Source of the DNA: Elusimicrobia bacterium RIFOXYA2_FULL_47_53
GTDB taxonomy: Bacteria > Elusimicrobiota > Endomicrobiia > Endomicrobiales > XYA2-FULL-47-53
Reading direction: 5' to 3'
NCBI GenBank assembly: GCA_001800315.1
Contig: MGVE01000008.1
Coordinates: 186,001-250,000 of the forward strand
Length of the DNA stretch: 64,000 nucleotides
In this document: in pieces, positions 28,995-38,939 of the stretch
Position numbering within the stretch: position 1 is the first letter of the stretch
Layout: every line of letters begins with the position of its first letter
Made by a program: the position numbers and the translations under genes
The notes under the pieces: generated by a model
What the model was told of the DNA's origin: nothing
Databases searched by the model: none
The model's input: the letters and a program-made list of their open reading frames with translations, nothing else

Positions 28995-29869
28995 GTGAAA
29001 TCGCCGTAAAAGTTGAAAAACTTTACTCGCTTATGAAGCCCTGCCGGCTCTGCCCCAGGCTTTGCGGCGTTGACAGAAATGTTTCAACAGGAGTTTGCCG
29101 CAGCGGAGCGGAACTTTACATTTCAAGCTACAACCTGCACTTCGGCGAGGAACCCCCGATATCCGGAACAAAAGGGTCCGGCACCGTATTTTTCACGAAC
29201 TGCAGCCTCTCCTGCCTTTTCTGCCAGAATTATCCCATCAGCCAGCTGGGCAACGGGCGCAAAATATCCACCGTAGAATTCAGCGATATAATGCTGGAGC
29301 TTGGGGCCGGGGGAGCGCACAATATAAATTTCGTCACTCCAACTCACTTTGCTCCCTTAATAGCCGATTCGGTTGCGAAGGCCAGGGCCAAAGGTCTGAA
29401 AATTCCCATGGTTTACAACTGTTCCGGATACGAAAACATTGAAACCCTTAAACTGCTGGAAGGCATTATTGACATCTACCTGCCGGACGCTAAATACAGC
29501 TCCGAGGACTCGGCGAGGGAATGTTCCGGCGCAGAAGACTACTGGGAGATCAACAGAAAAGCGCTGAAAGAGATGCACCGGCAGGTTGGCGTTTTGAGGC
29601 TGGATGAAAACGGCATAGCAACCCGGGGGCTCATTGTACGGCATATGGTGCTGCCTCACGGACTCTCAGGTTCCGGGGAAGTGCTTGAATTTATCGCGAA
29701 AGAAATTTCGCCCCGGACTTTTATCAGCCTCATGGCACAGTATCACCCGGCGCACAGGGCGGGAACTCACCCAAAACTGTCAAGAAGGCTCCTGGAAGAA
29801 GAATACGGAAAAGTTGTTGAGAAGGCCGCGAAACTCGGGCTTGATAACGGGTGGATTCAGGAGTTTTAG
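28991..29869 (+). CDS. Radical SAM protein, PflX/COG1313-like
   Basis: CRLCPRLCGVDR...GVCRSG...GSGTVFFTNCSLSCLFCQNYPISQ (CxxxCxxC). Confidence 0.85.
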   Translation: MSEIAVKVEKLYSLMKPCRLCPRLCGVDRNVSTGVCRSGAELYISSYNLHFGEEPPISGTKGSGTVFFTNCSLSCLFCQNYPISQLGNGRKISTVEFSDIMLELGAGGAHNINFVTPTHFAPLIADSVAKARAKGLKIPMVYNCSGYENIETLKLLEGIIDIYLPDAKYSSEDSARECSGAEDYWEINRKALKEMHRQVGVLRLDENGIATRGLIVRHMVLPHGLSGSGEVLEFIAKEISPRTFISLMAQYHPAHRAGTHPKLSRRLLEEEYGKVVEKAAKLGLDNGWIQEF

Positions 29870-29878
29870 GAGAGTAAA

Positions 29879-30664
29879 ATGATCAGAAAAGCCGTTCACG
29901 CCGGAACCTGGTATCCCGCCACTAAAAGTGAAATAGAAACCTACCTTGAAAAAACCACAAAAAAAATCAATGCCCTGGCGGCCGTCTGCCCTCACGCGGG
30001 CTGGGTATATTCCGGAAAAACAGCGGGACTGGTTTTTTCGTCAATTGAGCCCAAAGAACTCTATATAATTATCGGGCCCAACCACAGGGGAACCGGAGCT
30101 CCGGCCGCGCTGATGGAAAGCGGCGAGTGGCAAACCCCTCTGGGCAGCCTTAAAATTGACGGCGCCGCCGCGGGAGAACTGATAAAAAAATGCCCAACGC
30201 TTTCTGTTGATAATTCGGCTCATCTGGCCGAGCACTCCATTGAAGTGCAGGCGCCTTTTATAAAATATATAAGCCCCGAAGCCATGATAGTTCCAATAGC
30301 GCTTTATGATTACAGCGCTAAAACCTGCATGGAGATTGGCAAAGCCGTCGGCGAAACTATAAAGGGAAGAAGCGCCATGGTAATCGCCTCAAGCGACATG
30401 AGCCACTATATACAGGCTGATGAAGCAGAAAAAATGGACCGGCTCGCGATAAACAAAATTCTTGCCTTAGACCCGCAGGGGCTTCTTGAAACAGTTGAAA
30501 AAAACGATATATCAATGTGCGGGTCGGGCCCTGTCGCGGCCGCTTTGTGGTCAGCCCTTCACCTCGGCGCAAAAAAAGGCCGGCTGCTGGACTACCGCAA
30601 TTCCGGCGATACCACCGGCGACTACGCCCAGGTAGTCGGCTACGCGGGTATAGCCGTATATTAA
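29879..30664 (+). CDS. MEMO1 family protein (AmmeMemoRadiSam protein B-type)
   Basis: AGTWYPA, CPHAGWVYSGKTAG, IIIGPNHRG, AEHSIEVQAPFI, IASSDMSHY. Confidence 0.9.
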   Translation: MIRKAVHAGTWYPATKSEIETYLEKTTKKINALAAVCPHAGWVYSGKTAGLVFSSIEPKELYIIIGPNHRGTGAPAALMESGEWQTPLGSLKIDGAAAGELIKKCPTLSVDNSAHLAEHSIEVQAPFIKYISPEAMIVPIALYDYSAKTCMEIGKAVGETIKGRSAMVIASSDMSHYIQADEAEKMDRLAINKILALDPQGLLETVEKNDISMCGSGPVAAALWSALHLGAKKGRLLDYRNSGDTTGDYAQVVGYAGIAVY

Positions 30665-30713
30665 GCCTGAATTGTTAAGCTCGTTTTCTCCGCATATTTG
30701 GTATAATATACAT

Positions 30714-31061
30714 ATGAAAAACAGAATAGTTTCCATTCTTTTAACGCTGCTGCTTGGGCCCGGTGTCGGGCATCTTTACCTGAAGAAATACCGCCGCGGG
30801 ATAATATTTATTCTCGCTTCGCTTTTTTTCGCGGGCCTTTTTGCGCTGCGCGTGGTTAAAGCCTTCGCGGGCGCCGACCTCTCTTCGCAAAACCCGTCCG
30901 AACTATTAAAAGATTTTTACTCGGGCCATCCCAAACTGACATTTTTCTACGACGCGGTATTTGCCGCCGTATGGGCTTACGCGGTTTTAGACTGCTACCT
31001 GCTTTCCAAAAGTGACGATAAAACTTTCAAAACAAGCCAGGAAAGCGATGAAAAGAAATAA
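30714..31061 (+). CDS. Small membrane protein (TM2-like)
   Basis: MKNRIVSILLTLLLGPGVGHLYLKKYRRGIIFILASLFFAGLFAL; ATG at 30714 is preferred over 30672. Confidence 0.65.
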   Translation: MKNRIVSILLTLLLGPGVGHLYLKKYRRGIIFILASLFFAGLFALRVVKAFAGADLSSQNPSELLKDFYSGHPKLTFFYDAVFAAVWAYAVLDCYLLSKSDDKTFKTSQESDEKK

Positions 31062-31701
31062 CGCGCGCGCGGTTACTTCCGGCCGGATGAGAGAAATTGA
31101 CGCCCGCGCCTCAAAAGACTTTTCAGTGCCTCCGATAATTCTGATGGAAAACGCGGGGCGCGCTTCGGCCGACGCCGCGGAAAGAATGCTCGGCAGGAAC
31201 AATAATGTGGCCGTATTCTGCGGCAGCGGCAACAACGCGGGAGACGGTTTTGTCTGCGCCAGGCACCTTTATAACCGCGGCTATAATACAACCATAATTT
31301 TATTAAGGCCCGCATCCCGCTTTAAATACGAAACCAAAGTAAATTTTGAAATTGTACGCCGGATGGGACTTAAGCGCATTGCTTTTTCAAAATCACTAAA
31401 ACTTAATTCTTTCGGGCTTATAATTGACGCTATGCTCGGAACCGGCACAAGCGGCAGGCTGAGCGTCGTTTTCTCCCGGGCCGTGGAATTGATAAACCGC
31501 TCAAAACGGAAGGTCCTTTCGCTTGATATTCCAACCGGCATCAGCGCTGATACCGGCGAACTGCTTGGCCCGGCGGTTAAAGCCGACGCCACTCTGACAA
31601 TGGGGCTTCTGAAATCCGGTATGTTAAAGAAACCCGGCCGCGATTACTGCGGGAAAATTTCCGTGGCCGAGATCAGCCTGCCAAAACAGCTGGTGATTTG
31701 A
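31048..31701 (+). CDS. nnrE: NAD(P)H-hydrate epimerase (YjeF N-domain only)
   Basis: MREIDARA...PPIILMENAGRASADAA...VAVFCGSGNNAGDGFVCARHL...IIDAMLGTGTSG...SLDIPTGI. Confidence 0.85.
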   Translation: MKRNNARAVTSGRMREIDARASKDFSVPPIILMENAGRASADAAERMLGRNNNVAVFCGSGNNAGDGFVCARHLYNRGYNTTIILLRPASRFKYETKVNFEIVRRMGLKRIAFSKSLKLNSFGLIIDAMLGTGTSGRLSVVFSRAVELINRSKRKVLSLDIPTGISADTGELLGPAVKADATLTMGLLKSGMLKKPGRDYCGKISVAEISLPKQLVI

Positions 31702-31702
31702 G

Positions 31703-31872
31703 GCAATTGAAAAAGCCTGTTTCAGGCCGTCTTTGCCTGCCCACCAAAGCTTTTGTGAAGGGCGAGGAGTGCAACGACGAAGCATTCTCGTAGTTTGCGG
31801 CGGAAAGTCAAGATTGCTTCACCCTGCGGGTTCGCAATGACAGGGTCTTATTAAGGGTTTTTCAATTGACTC
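31703..31872 (+). repeat. Interspersed repeat/MITE-like element, copy 1
   Basis: caattgaaaaa ... gcgaggagtgcaacgacgaagca..tctcgtagtttg..cggaaagtcaagattgcttc...gcaatgacaggg...aagggtttttcaattgactc; related copy at about 60313-60475. Confidence 0.7.
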
Positions 31873-31933
31873 AGATTGCAGGCCGAAAGAGGTTTTTCAA
31901 CTGACTCAATTTTCTAAAATCAGCGAAATTACA

Positions 31934-33238
31934 ATGAAAAAACTATTGCCTGTTATCCCGGCCTTTTTTATTACCGCAGTATTTTTTACCGGCGCTTTCG
32001 CGCTGGAAGGAGCTTCTAAAGTGAAACTTGATAACGGACTTACCGCGATACTTATTGAGGACCATTCCCAGCCCCTGGTTTCCGTGCAGGTCTGGGTAAA
32101 AGCCGGCTCTATAAATGAAAACACTAAAACCTACGGGCTGTCGCATTTTTTAGAGCACCTTATTTTCAAAGGCTCTAAAAATTATCCCGGCGACGAGATG
32201 ACCAGGAAAACCGAGACAAACGGCGGCTCCATAAACGCGGCGACCTCAAAAGAATACACTCAGTATCACATTGATATTCAAAAGGACGGCCTTGAGGAAT
32301 CTATCAGGATGCTGGCTGATGTAATGTTTGAAGCGTCCTTCCCTGCCGATGAAATCAAAAAAGAACGCCCCGTAGTGCTTGAGGAGATATCGCGCCATGA
32401 CGACAATCCGGATGCCGTTCTTTTTGATATGTTTAATGAGGCCCTGTTCGCGAAATCCCCGTACCGCTGGAATATAATCGGCAGTTCGGAGGTAATAAGA
32501 AATGTCTCCCGCGATGAAATAATAGCCTATTACAAAAACTACTATACTCCGGCGAATATGACGGTCTGCGTGGCCGGCGATTTCAGCAAAGACAAGGCTA
32601 TGAACCTTATCAAAGAAACTTTCGGGTCAAGGAATAATACCGGAACAGAGGCGAACCCGGACTTAACAGAGCCGTTTCACAGCCCGGTGGAGAAAAGGCT
32701 CGCGAAAAATGTTGAACAGGTTTACTGGCTGGGCGGCTTTATCGGCCCGGATATTAAATCAGACGATCAGTTCGCAGGAGACATCGCCTCAACAATACTC
32801 GGCGGCGTGCGCTCCTCAAGGCTGCACCAGAATATCCGCGAAAAAAAGAAACTCGTTTACTCAATAGGCTGCTCTTTCTGGTCCCAGAGGGGAAGCGGCA
32901 TATTCGCGGTAAACAGCATTTTTAAACCCGAAAATGAAGGAGAGTTTGTTAAAGAGCTTTACCATGAAATAGACGAGTTCAGCGCCAATGGCCCCTCGCA
33001 GGACGAGCTTAAAAGAGCAAAAGCGATTTTAAAATCGCAGTGGTATTTTGGCCGGGAAACCTGCCATGAAAGAGCCGCCACGGCGGGATACTGGCAGACT
33101 CAGGGCAACCCTGCTATGCCCGACCGGTATATTCAGGGAATAGAAAAAGTTACCAAAGAAGATGTGACAGCCTTTATGAAAAAGTATTATGTGCCGCAGA
33201 AATTAAACAGCTCGGTTATTTTCCCAGGTAAACAATGA
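31934..33238 (+). CDS. M16 family zinc metallopeptidase (catalytic)
   Basis: SHFLEHLIFKGSKNYP (HxxEH). Confidence 0.9.
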   Translation: MKKLLPVIPAFFITAVFFTGAFALEGASKVKLDNGLTAILIEDHSQPLVSVQVWVKAGSINENTKTYGLSHFLEHLIFKGSKNYPGDEMTRKTETNGGSINAATSKEYTQYHIDIQKDGLEESIRMLADVMFEASFPADEIKKERPVVLEEISRHDDNPDAVLFDMFNEALFAKSPYRWNIIGSSEVIRNVSRDEIIAYYKNYYTPANMTVCVAGDFSKDKAMNLIKETFGSRNNTGTEANPDLTEPFHSPVEKRLAKNVEQVYWLGGFIGPDIKSDDQFAGDIASTILGGVRSSRLHQNIREKKKLVYSIGCSFWSQRGSGIFAVNSIFKPENEGEFVKELYHEIDEFSANGPSQDELKRAKAILKSQWYFGRETCHERAATAGYWQTQGNPAMPDRYIQGIEKVTKEDVTAFMKKYYVPQKLNSSVIFPGKQ

Positions 33239-34530
33239 TCCGCAAACATTTTATTTTAACGACAGCCGCGCTTTTTGCCTGCGCGTTATCTTACGGAGGA
33301 GTCGTGAATACATTTAAATTTGATAACGGGCTTATGCTCATACACAAGGAAATTAGCGACAACCCGCTGGTGACCTTTCAGATATTCTCGCGGGGTGGAA
33401 GCATAAACGAGCAGGCAAGCCAGGCCGGCCTGGCCCAGTTCACCCAGGGGCTTTTGATGCAGGGCACAAAAAAAAGAAACGCCGAACAGCTTGCCAGAGA
33501 CCTTGAAGATATCGGCGCGATGATGTCGTCCGACATTTCCAACGATTTCAGCACCCTGGGCGTTTCCTGCCTTGACGAGAACGCCGAAAAGTCCGTTGAG
33601 ATACTCTGTGATATAGCCTTTAACCCGGCTTTTGAGGATAAAGAGATAGAAAAAGAGCGGCCCAATATCGTGGCCGCCATCAAAGCGAGGCAGGACCGTA
33701 TTTTCCAGGCCGCCGATGACATATTTATTAAAGCTTTTTACGGCGACCACCCGTATTCTTGGCCCGACCTGGGGAAAGCCGAGACGGTTCCCGGCTTCAC
33801 CAGAAAAGACATTGAAAACTGGCACAGGGAACATTTTGCCGTAAACAACATGGTGCTGGTCGTATTCGGCAAAATAAGTTTTGAAAAGACAAAATCCCTT
33901 GCGGCGAAATATTTTTCCGCGGCCGCGGGCGCGAAGGTTTCAGATACTTTCAAGCAGGCTGAGCCTCCGAAAAAACAGCTGATAAAAAAGAAACTCCCGA
34001 AATTCAAGCAGGCGTTTCTTATGATAGGCTTCCCGGCTCCGAGAGCCAATGACAGGGACTACGCGGCGCTTAAGGTGATAAACGCCATTTTAGGCGGGCG
34101 CATGTCCGGCAGGCTTTTTACTGAGCTGAGGGAAAAGCTCAGCCTGGCTTACGAGGTCAATTCATTCTATCCGTCTAAAAGAGAGCTCAGCAGGTTTGTA
34201 GTCTACATGGGGCTTGAAGCCAAAAATTTGGAACTGGCGAAAAAACGCATTTTTGAACTGCTTGACGAATTAAAGCAAACCCCTGTAAGCGAAACTGAGC
34301 TTTCGGAAACAAAGAATTTTATCCGCGGCAATTACCTTTTGGACCATCAGACCATTGGCCGGAAGTCGTGGTATTGCGGCTGGTGGGAAATTATGGGCGC
34401 CGGTTACGCCTATGACGAGAAATATCTTGACGACCTTATGGCAGTTTCAGCCTCCGACATCAGGGAGGCCGCGAATAAATATTTCTCGGATAAGTTCGTT
34501 CAGGTGGAAATAGTCCCGGAAAACAATTAA
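33235..34530 (+). CDS. M16 family peptidase-like protein (HxxEH absent; probably non-catalytic partner)
   Basis: M16 fold features (LGGRMSGRLFTELREKLSLAYEV); the zinc motif region reads AGLAQFTQGLLMQGTKKR. ATGA overlap with the upstream gene. Confidence 0.85.
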   Translation: MIRKHFILTTAALFACALSYGGVVNTFKFDNGLMLIHKEISDNPLVTFQIFSRGGSINEQASQAGLAQFTQGLLMQGTKKRNAEQLARDLEDIGAMMSSDISNDFSTLGVSCLDENAEKSVEILCDIAFNPAFEDKEIEKERPNIVAAIKARQDRIFQAADDIFIKAFYGDHPYSWPDLGKAETVPGFTRKDIENWHREHFAVNNMVLVVFGKISFEKTKSLAAKYFSAAAGAKVSDTFKQAEPPKKQLIKKKLPKFKQAFLMIGFPAPRANDRDYAALKVINAILGGRMSGRLFTELREKLSLAYEVNSFYPSKRELSRFVVYMGLEAKNLELAKKRIFELLDELKQTPVSETELSETKNFIRGNYLLDHQTIGRKSWYCGWWEIMGAGYAYDEKYLDDLMAVSASDIREAANKYFSDKFVQVEIVPENN

Positions 34531-36137
34531 TGAAAAGAATTTTACCGGCGGTTTTCGCCCTATTATTCTTCACCTCTTGCGGGGACGGCATTAAGAAAAC
34601 CGCCGCGCCCGATTCCGCGGAGCCGTCCTACGGAGATTATTTCGTAACATCTTCAATAGGCGACGCCTCTTACCTTAATCCCATCCTTGCAACGGATAAT
34701 GCCTCGGGCTCCATTAACGGGCTTATATTCAACGGGCTGGTCAAGTACGACAAAAACCTTAAAATCACCGCTGACCTTGCCGACTCCTGGGAAATTTCGG
34801 ACAACGGGCTTGCCGTCACTTTTCATTTAAGGAAAAATGTTTTATGGCATGACGGCGCACCCTTTACTTCCGATGATGTGAAATTTACTTACGAGAGATT
34901 AATTGACCCTGAAGTAAAAACTCCCTTCGGCTCCGACTACGCTCTGATAAAGAAACTTGAAACACCGGATAAGCACACGGTAAAAGTGACCTATAAGGAA
35001 ACTTTCGCGCCGGCGCTTGAATCCTGGATGATGGGGATAGTACCCAGGCATATTTTTCAGGGAAGCGATTTTAATTCCAGCCCCGCCAACCGCAGGCCGG
35101 TCGGCACCGGCCCCTTTGTTTTTAAGGAATGGAAAACCGACGAAAAAATTGTCCTGGAGTCCAACAAAAATTATTTTGAGGGCCGTCCTTACATAGACCG
35201 CTATATTTTCAGGATAATCCCGGACCAGTCCGTGGAATTTCTTGAGCTGAGAAACCGCAGTATTGACGAGATGTCGCTTACGCCGGACCAGTGGAACGCC
35301 TACAAGGAATTTTTCTCGGCCTACAACAAATTCAGATACCCGGCCTTCCAGTATGTCTACATGGGATTTAATCTGTACAACCCGTTTTTTTCTGACATCA
35401 GGGTCAGAAGGGCCCTGGCCCACGCGCTCAATAAAAACGAGATTATAAACGGTGTTCTGCTTGGGATGGGGAAACCCGCTACCGGCCCGTTCCCTCCGCA
35501 GTCCTGGGCCTACAACAGCGAAGTTAAGGATTTTGAATACAGCCCCGAAAAAGCGCGCGAAATTCTCTTTAGCCTCGGCTGGCGTACGGAAAAAGACGGA
35601 TACCTGCATAAAGACGGCAAAGTATTTGAATTCACCATAATGACAAACCAGGGAAATAAAATACGGAGCCTTTCGGCCGAAATAATACAATCCCAGCTTA
35701 AGGCGGTGGGGATAAAAGCAAACATCAGGATAATTGAATGGAGCTCGTTTATTCACCAGTTTATAGACAAGCATAATTTTGACGCTGTCATACTTGGCTG
35801 GAATCTCTCGCGCGACCCGGACCAGTTTGCCATCTGGAACTCGGCTCAGACAAAGGAAGGACAGTATAATTTCGTCGGGTATTCCAACCCTGAGGTGGAC
35901 AGGCTCCTTGAAAACGGAAGAAGGGTTTTTGACCTCAAGAAAAGAGAGCGTATATACAGAGAAATTCACGCCAAAATTTTCAACGATATCCCGTACATAT
36001 TTCTATATTATCCCGAGGCCCTGCCTGTTGTGCACAAACGCTTTAAAAATGTGGAAGCCGCGCCCGCCGGCATTGGCTGGAATTTTCACAAGTGGTGGGT
36101 GCCGGCAAACGAACAAAAATATATGTTAACCAGGTAA
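34530..36137 (+). CDS. ABC peptide/dipeptide substrate-binding lipoprotein (SBP family 5)
   Basis: LLFFTSCGDG lipobox; DSWEISDNGLAVTFHLRKNVLWHDGAPFTSDDVKFTYERL. Confidence 0.92.
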   Translation: MKRILPAVFALLFFTSCGDGIKKTAAPDSAEPSYGDYFVTSSIGDASYLNPILATDNASGSINGLIFNGLVKYDKNLKITADLADSWEISDNGLAVTFHLRKNVLWHDGAPFTSDDVKFTYERLIDPEVKTPFGSDYALIKKLETPDKHTVKVTYKETFAPALESWMMGIVPRHIFQGSDFNSSPANRRPVGTGPFVFKEWKTDEKIVLESNKNYFEGRPYIDRYIFRIIPDQSVEFLELRNRSIDEMSLTPDQWNAYKEFFSAYNKFRYPAFQYVYMGFNLYNPFFSDIRVRRALAHALNKNEIINGVLLGMGKPATGPFPPQSWAYNSEVKDFEYSPEKAREILFSLGWRTEKDGYLHKDGKVFEFTIMTNQGNKIRSLSAEIIQSQLKAVGIKANIRIIEWSSFIHQFIDKHNFDAVILGWNLSRDPDQFAIWNSAQTKEGQYNFVGYSNPEVDRLLENGRRVFDLKKRERIYREIHAKIFNDIPYIFLYYPEALPVVHKRFKNVEAAPAGIGWNFHKWWVPANEQKYMLTR

Positions 36138-36145
36138 TTTAATAA

Positions 36146-37123
36146 ATGGCCAACTATCTCATTAAACGGCTTCTCTATACGATCCCGATGCTGATAGGCA
36201 TAACGCTTATTACCTTTGCCATTATGCACATCGTTCCCGGCAAACCGACTGATTTCATGTCTGACATGAACGCAAGGGTTTCCGCGGACTCTAAGATAAA
36301 ACTCGCCAGGCTTTACGGGCTGGACAAGCCCTGGTATGAACAGTATTGGAACTGGCTCAAGCGTTTTGGAAAACTGGATTTCGGGAATTCCTTTAAAGAC
36401 GGCAGGCCTTCAATCAAAAAAATAGCCGAGCGTCTTCCCGCTTCGCTGCTGCTCAACATACTTTCGCTGACATTTATTTTCTGCGCCGCGGTGCCCATAG
36501 GAATTTATTCGGCTGTCCGGCGAAACAGCCTGTTTGACAAAGCCATGACGGTCTTTGTTTTCGCGGGGTTTTCGGTGCCGGCCTTCTGGCTGGCGCTTCT
36601 GCTGATGATCCTCTTCGGGCTAAAGCTGGGCCTTCTGCCTATATCAGGCCTGCATTCGCTTGACTATTCCGACATGGGCTTTTTCTCCAGGGTTTTAGAT
36701 ACCTCAAAGCACCTTATACTGCCTGTCGTGATATCAGCCTTCACCGGCCTTGCCGGGCTTTCGCGCTACGCCAGGTCCAGCATGCTGGATGTATTAAAGC
36801 AGGACTACATAAAAACCGCCTATTCACTGGGCCTGCCGGAAAACAAAATAATATTTTATTACGCCGCGAAAAACGCCCTGCTGCCGATTATTACCATTCT
36901 GGGGCTTTCTCTGCCGGCGCTTATCGGCGGAGGTTTTATTTTTGAAACTATTTTCGCCTACCCGGGAATGGGCCGGCTCGGCTACGAGGCGGTGATGGCC
37001 AGGGACTATCCCGTCGTAATGGCGGTCGGCAGTATCGCGGCCCTGCTTACGCTTTTGGGAAACCTGATTGCGGACTTAACTTACGCCTGGGCCGACCCGA
37101 GAATAAGATACAGGAACCGTTAA
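36146..37123 (+). CDS. Peptide ABC transporter permease (DppB/OppB-like)
   Basis: [34 protein letters not shown]...[14 protein letters not shown]. Confidence 0.92.
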   Translation: MANYLIKRLLYTIPMLIGITLITFAIMHIVPGKPTDFMSDMNARVSADSKIKLARLYGLDKPWYEQYWNWLKRFGKLDFGNSFKDGRPSIKKIAERLPASLLLNILSLTFIFCAAVPIGIYSAVRRNSLFDKAMTVFVFAGFSVPAFWLALLLMILFGLKLGLLPISGLHSLDYSDMGFFSRVLDTSKHLILPVVISAFTGLAGLSRYARSSMLDVLKQDYIKTAYSLGLPENKIIFYYAAKNALLPIITILGLSLPALIGGGFIFETIFAYPGMGRLGYEAVMARDYPVVMAVGSIAALLTLLGNLIADLTYAWADPRIRYRNR

Positions 37124-37132
37124 ATAAAATAT

Positions 37133-37966
37133 ATGCTTAAAATTTACTGGCAGAGAATCAGACACAACAAACTCGCGGCCGCCGGCCTTGTGATAATAAC
37201 CGTGCTGACCCTTGCCGCGCTGTTATCTTCTTTCGTGGCGCCTTACGACCCTGTCGGGCAGAATATATCGGCGAGGCTTCAGGGGCCGGGTGCGGCTCAT
37301 TATCTCGGGACCGACGACCTGGGCCGGGATGTTTTCTCCAGAATGCTTTACGGCTCAAGGATATCGCTCAGCATAGGAATAATCGCCGTCGGCATAGCAG
37401 TCCTTATCGGAACCGCCATTGGCATTATAAGCGGCTATTTCGGGGGAAAAATTGATTCCCTGCTCATGCGTTTAGTTGATATAGTGCTCTGCTTTCCGAC
37501 ATTCTTTCTCATTCTGCTTGTGATAGCGTTTCTTGAACCGAGCATTTATAATGTGATGATAGTAATCGGGCTTACCTCCTGGCCCGGGCTCGCAAGGCTC
37601 GTGCGCGCGCAGGTGCTGACTATAAGAACAAGGGAATTTGTGCAGGCGGCCGAACTTATCGGCACGAGCAGGCTTAAAATATTTTTTATCCACCTGCTTC
37701 CCAACACTATCTCTCCTATAATCGTTTCGGCCACTCTTGGAGTCGGCGATGCCATTCTGACGGAGTCGGGGCTTTCGTTTCTGGGCCTTGGCGTCCAGCC
37801 TCCCATGCCCTCCTGGGGCCAGATGCTGACGCTTGGAAAAGATTATATCCATATGGCGTGGTGGCTCTCGCTTTTCCCGGGCCTTGCCATACTGGCTACG
37901 GTGCTCGGCTTTAACCTGCTGGGAGAGGGCCTGCGCGACGCGCTTGACCCGAGGATAAACGACTGA
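37133..37966 (+). CDS. Peptide ABC transporter permease (DppC/OppC-like)
   Basis: YLGTDDLGRDVFSRMLYGSRISLSIG...LSFLGLGVQPPMPSWGQML. Confidence 0.92.
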   Translation: MLKIYWQRIRHNKLAAAGLVIITVLTLAALLSSFVAPYDPVGQNISARLQGPGAAHYLGTDDLGRDVFSRMLYGSRISLSIGIIAVGIAVLIGTAIGIISGYFGGKIDSLLMRLVDIVLCFPTFFLILLVIAFLEPSIYNVMIVIGLTSWPGLARLVRAQVLTIRTREFVQAAELIGTSRLKIFFIHLLPNTISPIIVSATLGVGDAILTESGLSFLGLGVQPPMPSWGQMLTLGKDYIHMAWWLSLFPGLAILATVLGFNLLGEGLRDALDPRIND

Positions 37967-37967
37967 C

Positions 37968-38939
37968 ATGAATTTACTTGAGATAAGCAACCTCTCGGTG
38001 GAATATTATAAAAATAAAAAGGCCGTTAGAGCCCTTAAGAACCTCTCGCTTAAAATTGAAAGCGGCGAAAGCCTGGCCGTTGTGGGGGAATCGGGATGCG
38101 GGAAAAGCACTCTTGCCTCGTCTGTTATGGGCCTTATAATGCCCCACGAAGGCAAAATTACATCGGGACGGATTATTTTTGACGGCATGGATATTTTTTC
38201 TTTCAGCAGGGAAGAATGGCGCGCCCTGCGCGGTAAAAAAGCCGGCATAGTTTTTCAAGACCCTTTTTCATCGCTTAACCCGGTAATACCCGTCGGCGCG
38301 CAAATTGAGGACGCCGTGCGCGCGCACAACCCGGAGTTAAGCGGGAAAGCTCTGAGAGAAAAAGCCATGGAATCTCTCGCCGAGGTTTTGCTTGAGGGAG
38401 AGAGAATTTACAATTCATTTCCTCATCAGCTCTCGGGCGGGCAGAGGCAGAGAGCCGCGATAGCCGCCGCTATCGCTAACGCTCCCCGCCTTCTCATAGC
38501 CGATGAACCTACGACTTCCCTTGATGTCACGATACAAAAAGAGGTGTTAGACCTCTTTGACAAGCTTAAAGCGGAGCTCGGACTTACTCTGATGCTCGTT
38601 ACTCATAATATCCCCGTGGCGGCCCAGCGATGCGGCAAAATAGCGGTTATGTACGCGGGGGAACTCATTGAATACGGTTTGAAGGAAGACATTATAAAAA
38701 ACCCAAAACATCCTTATACCCTCGCGCTGATAGCTTCTGTGCCGCGCCTGCGCGATAAGGGAGCGAAACATATTTCACTCGCGGGCCAGCCGCCAGACCT
38801 GTCGGTCAATATTACGGGATGCTCTTTCGCCCCGAGATGCCCGAGAGTAATGGATATATGCAAAAAAACCGCGCCTCCCGTAACCGAGGGCGGCAATTAT
38901 TCAGTAAGGTGTTTTTTATACGGCGATGATAAAAATTAA
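37968..38939 (+). CDS. Peptide ABC transporter ATP-binding protein (DppD/OppD-like)
   Basis: Walker A GESGCGKST, LSGGQRQRAAIA, LLIADEPTTSLDVT, C-terminal Cys-rich oligopeptide-ABC motif. Confidence 0.93.
   Translation: MNLLEISNLSVEYYKNKKAVRALKNLSLKIESGESLAVVGESGCGKSTLASSVMGLIMPHEGKITSGRIIFDGMDIFSFSREEWRALRGKKAGIVFQDPFSSLNPVIPVGAQIEDAVRAHNPELSGKALREKAMESLAEVLLEGERIYNSFPHQLSGGQRQRAAIAAAIANAPRLLIADEPTTSLDVTIQKEVLDLFDKLKAELGLTLMLVTHNIPVAAQRCGKIAVMYAGELIEYGLKEDIIKNPKHPYTLALIASVPRLRDKGAKHISLAGQPPDLSVNITGCSFAPRCPRVMDICKKTAPPVTEGGNYSVRCFLYGDDKN

Noticed and set aside
33286-35969. Antisense ORFs of 182 aa (33286-33834) and 356 aa (34899-35969)
   Set aside because: They lie opposite well-recognized M16 and SBP family 5 genes; the translations look like compositional shadows.
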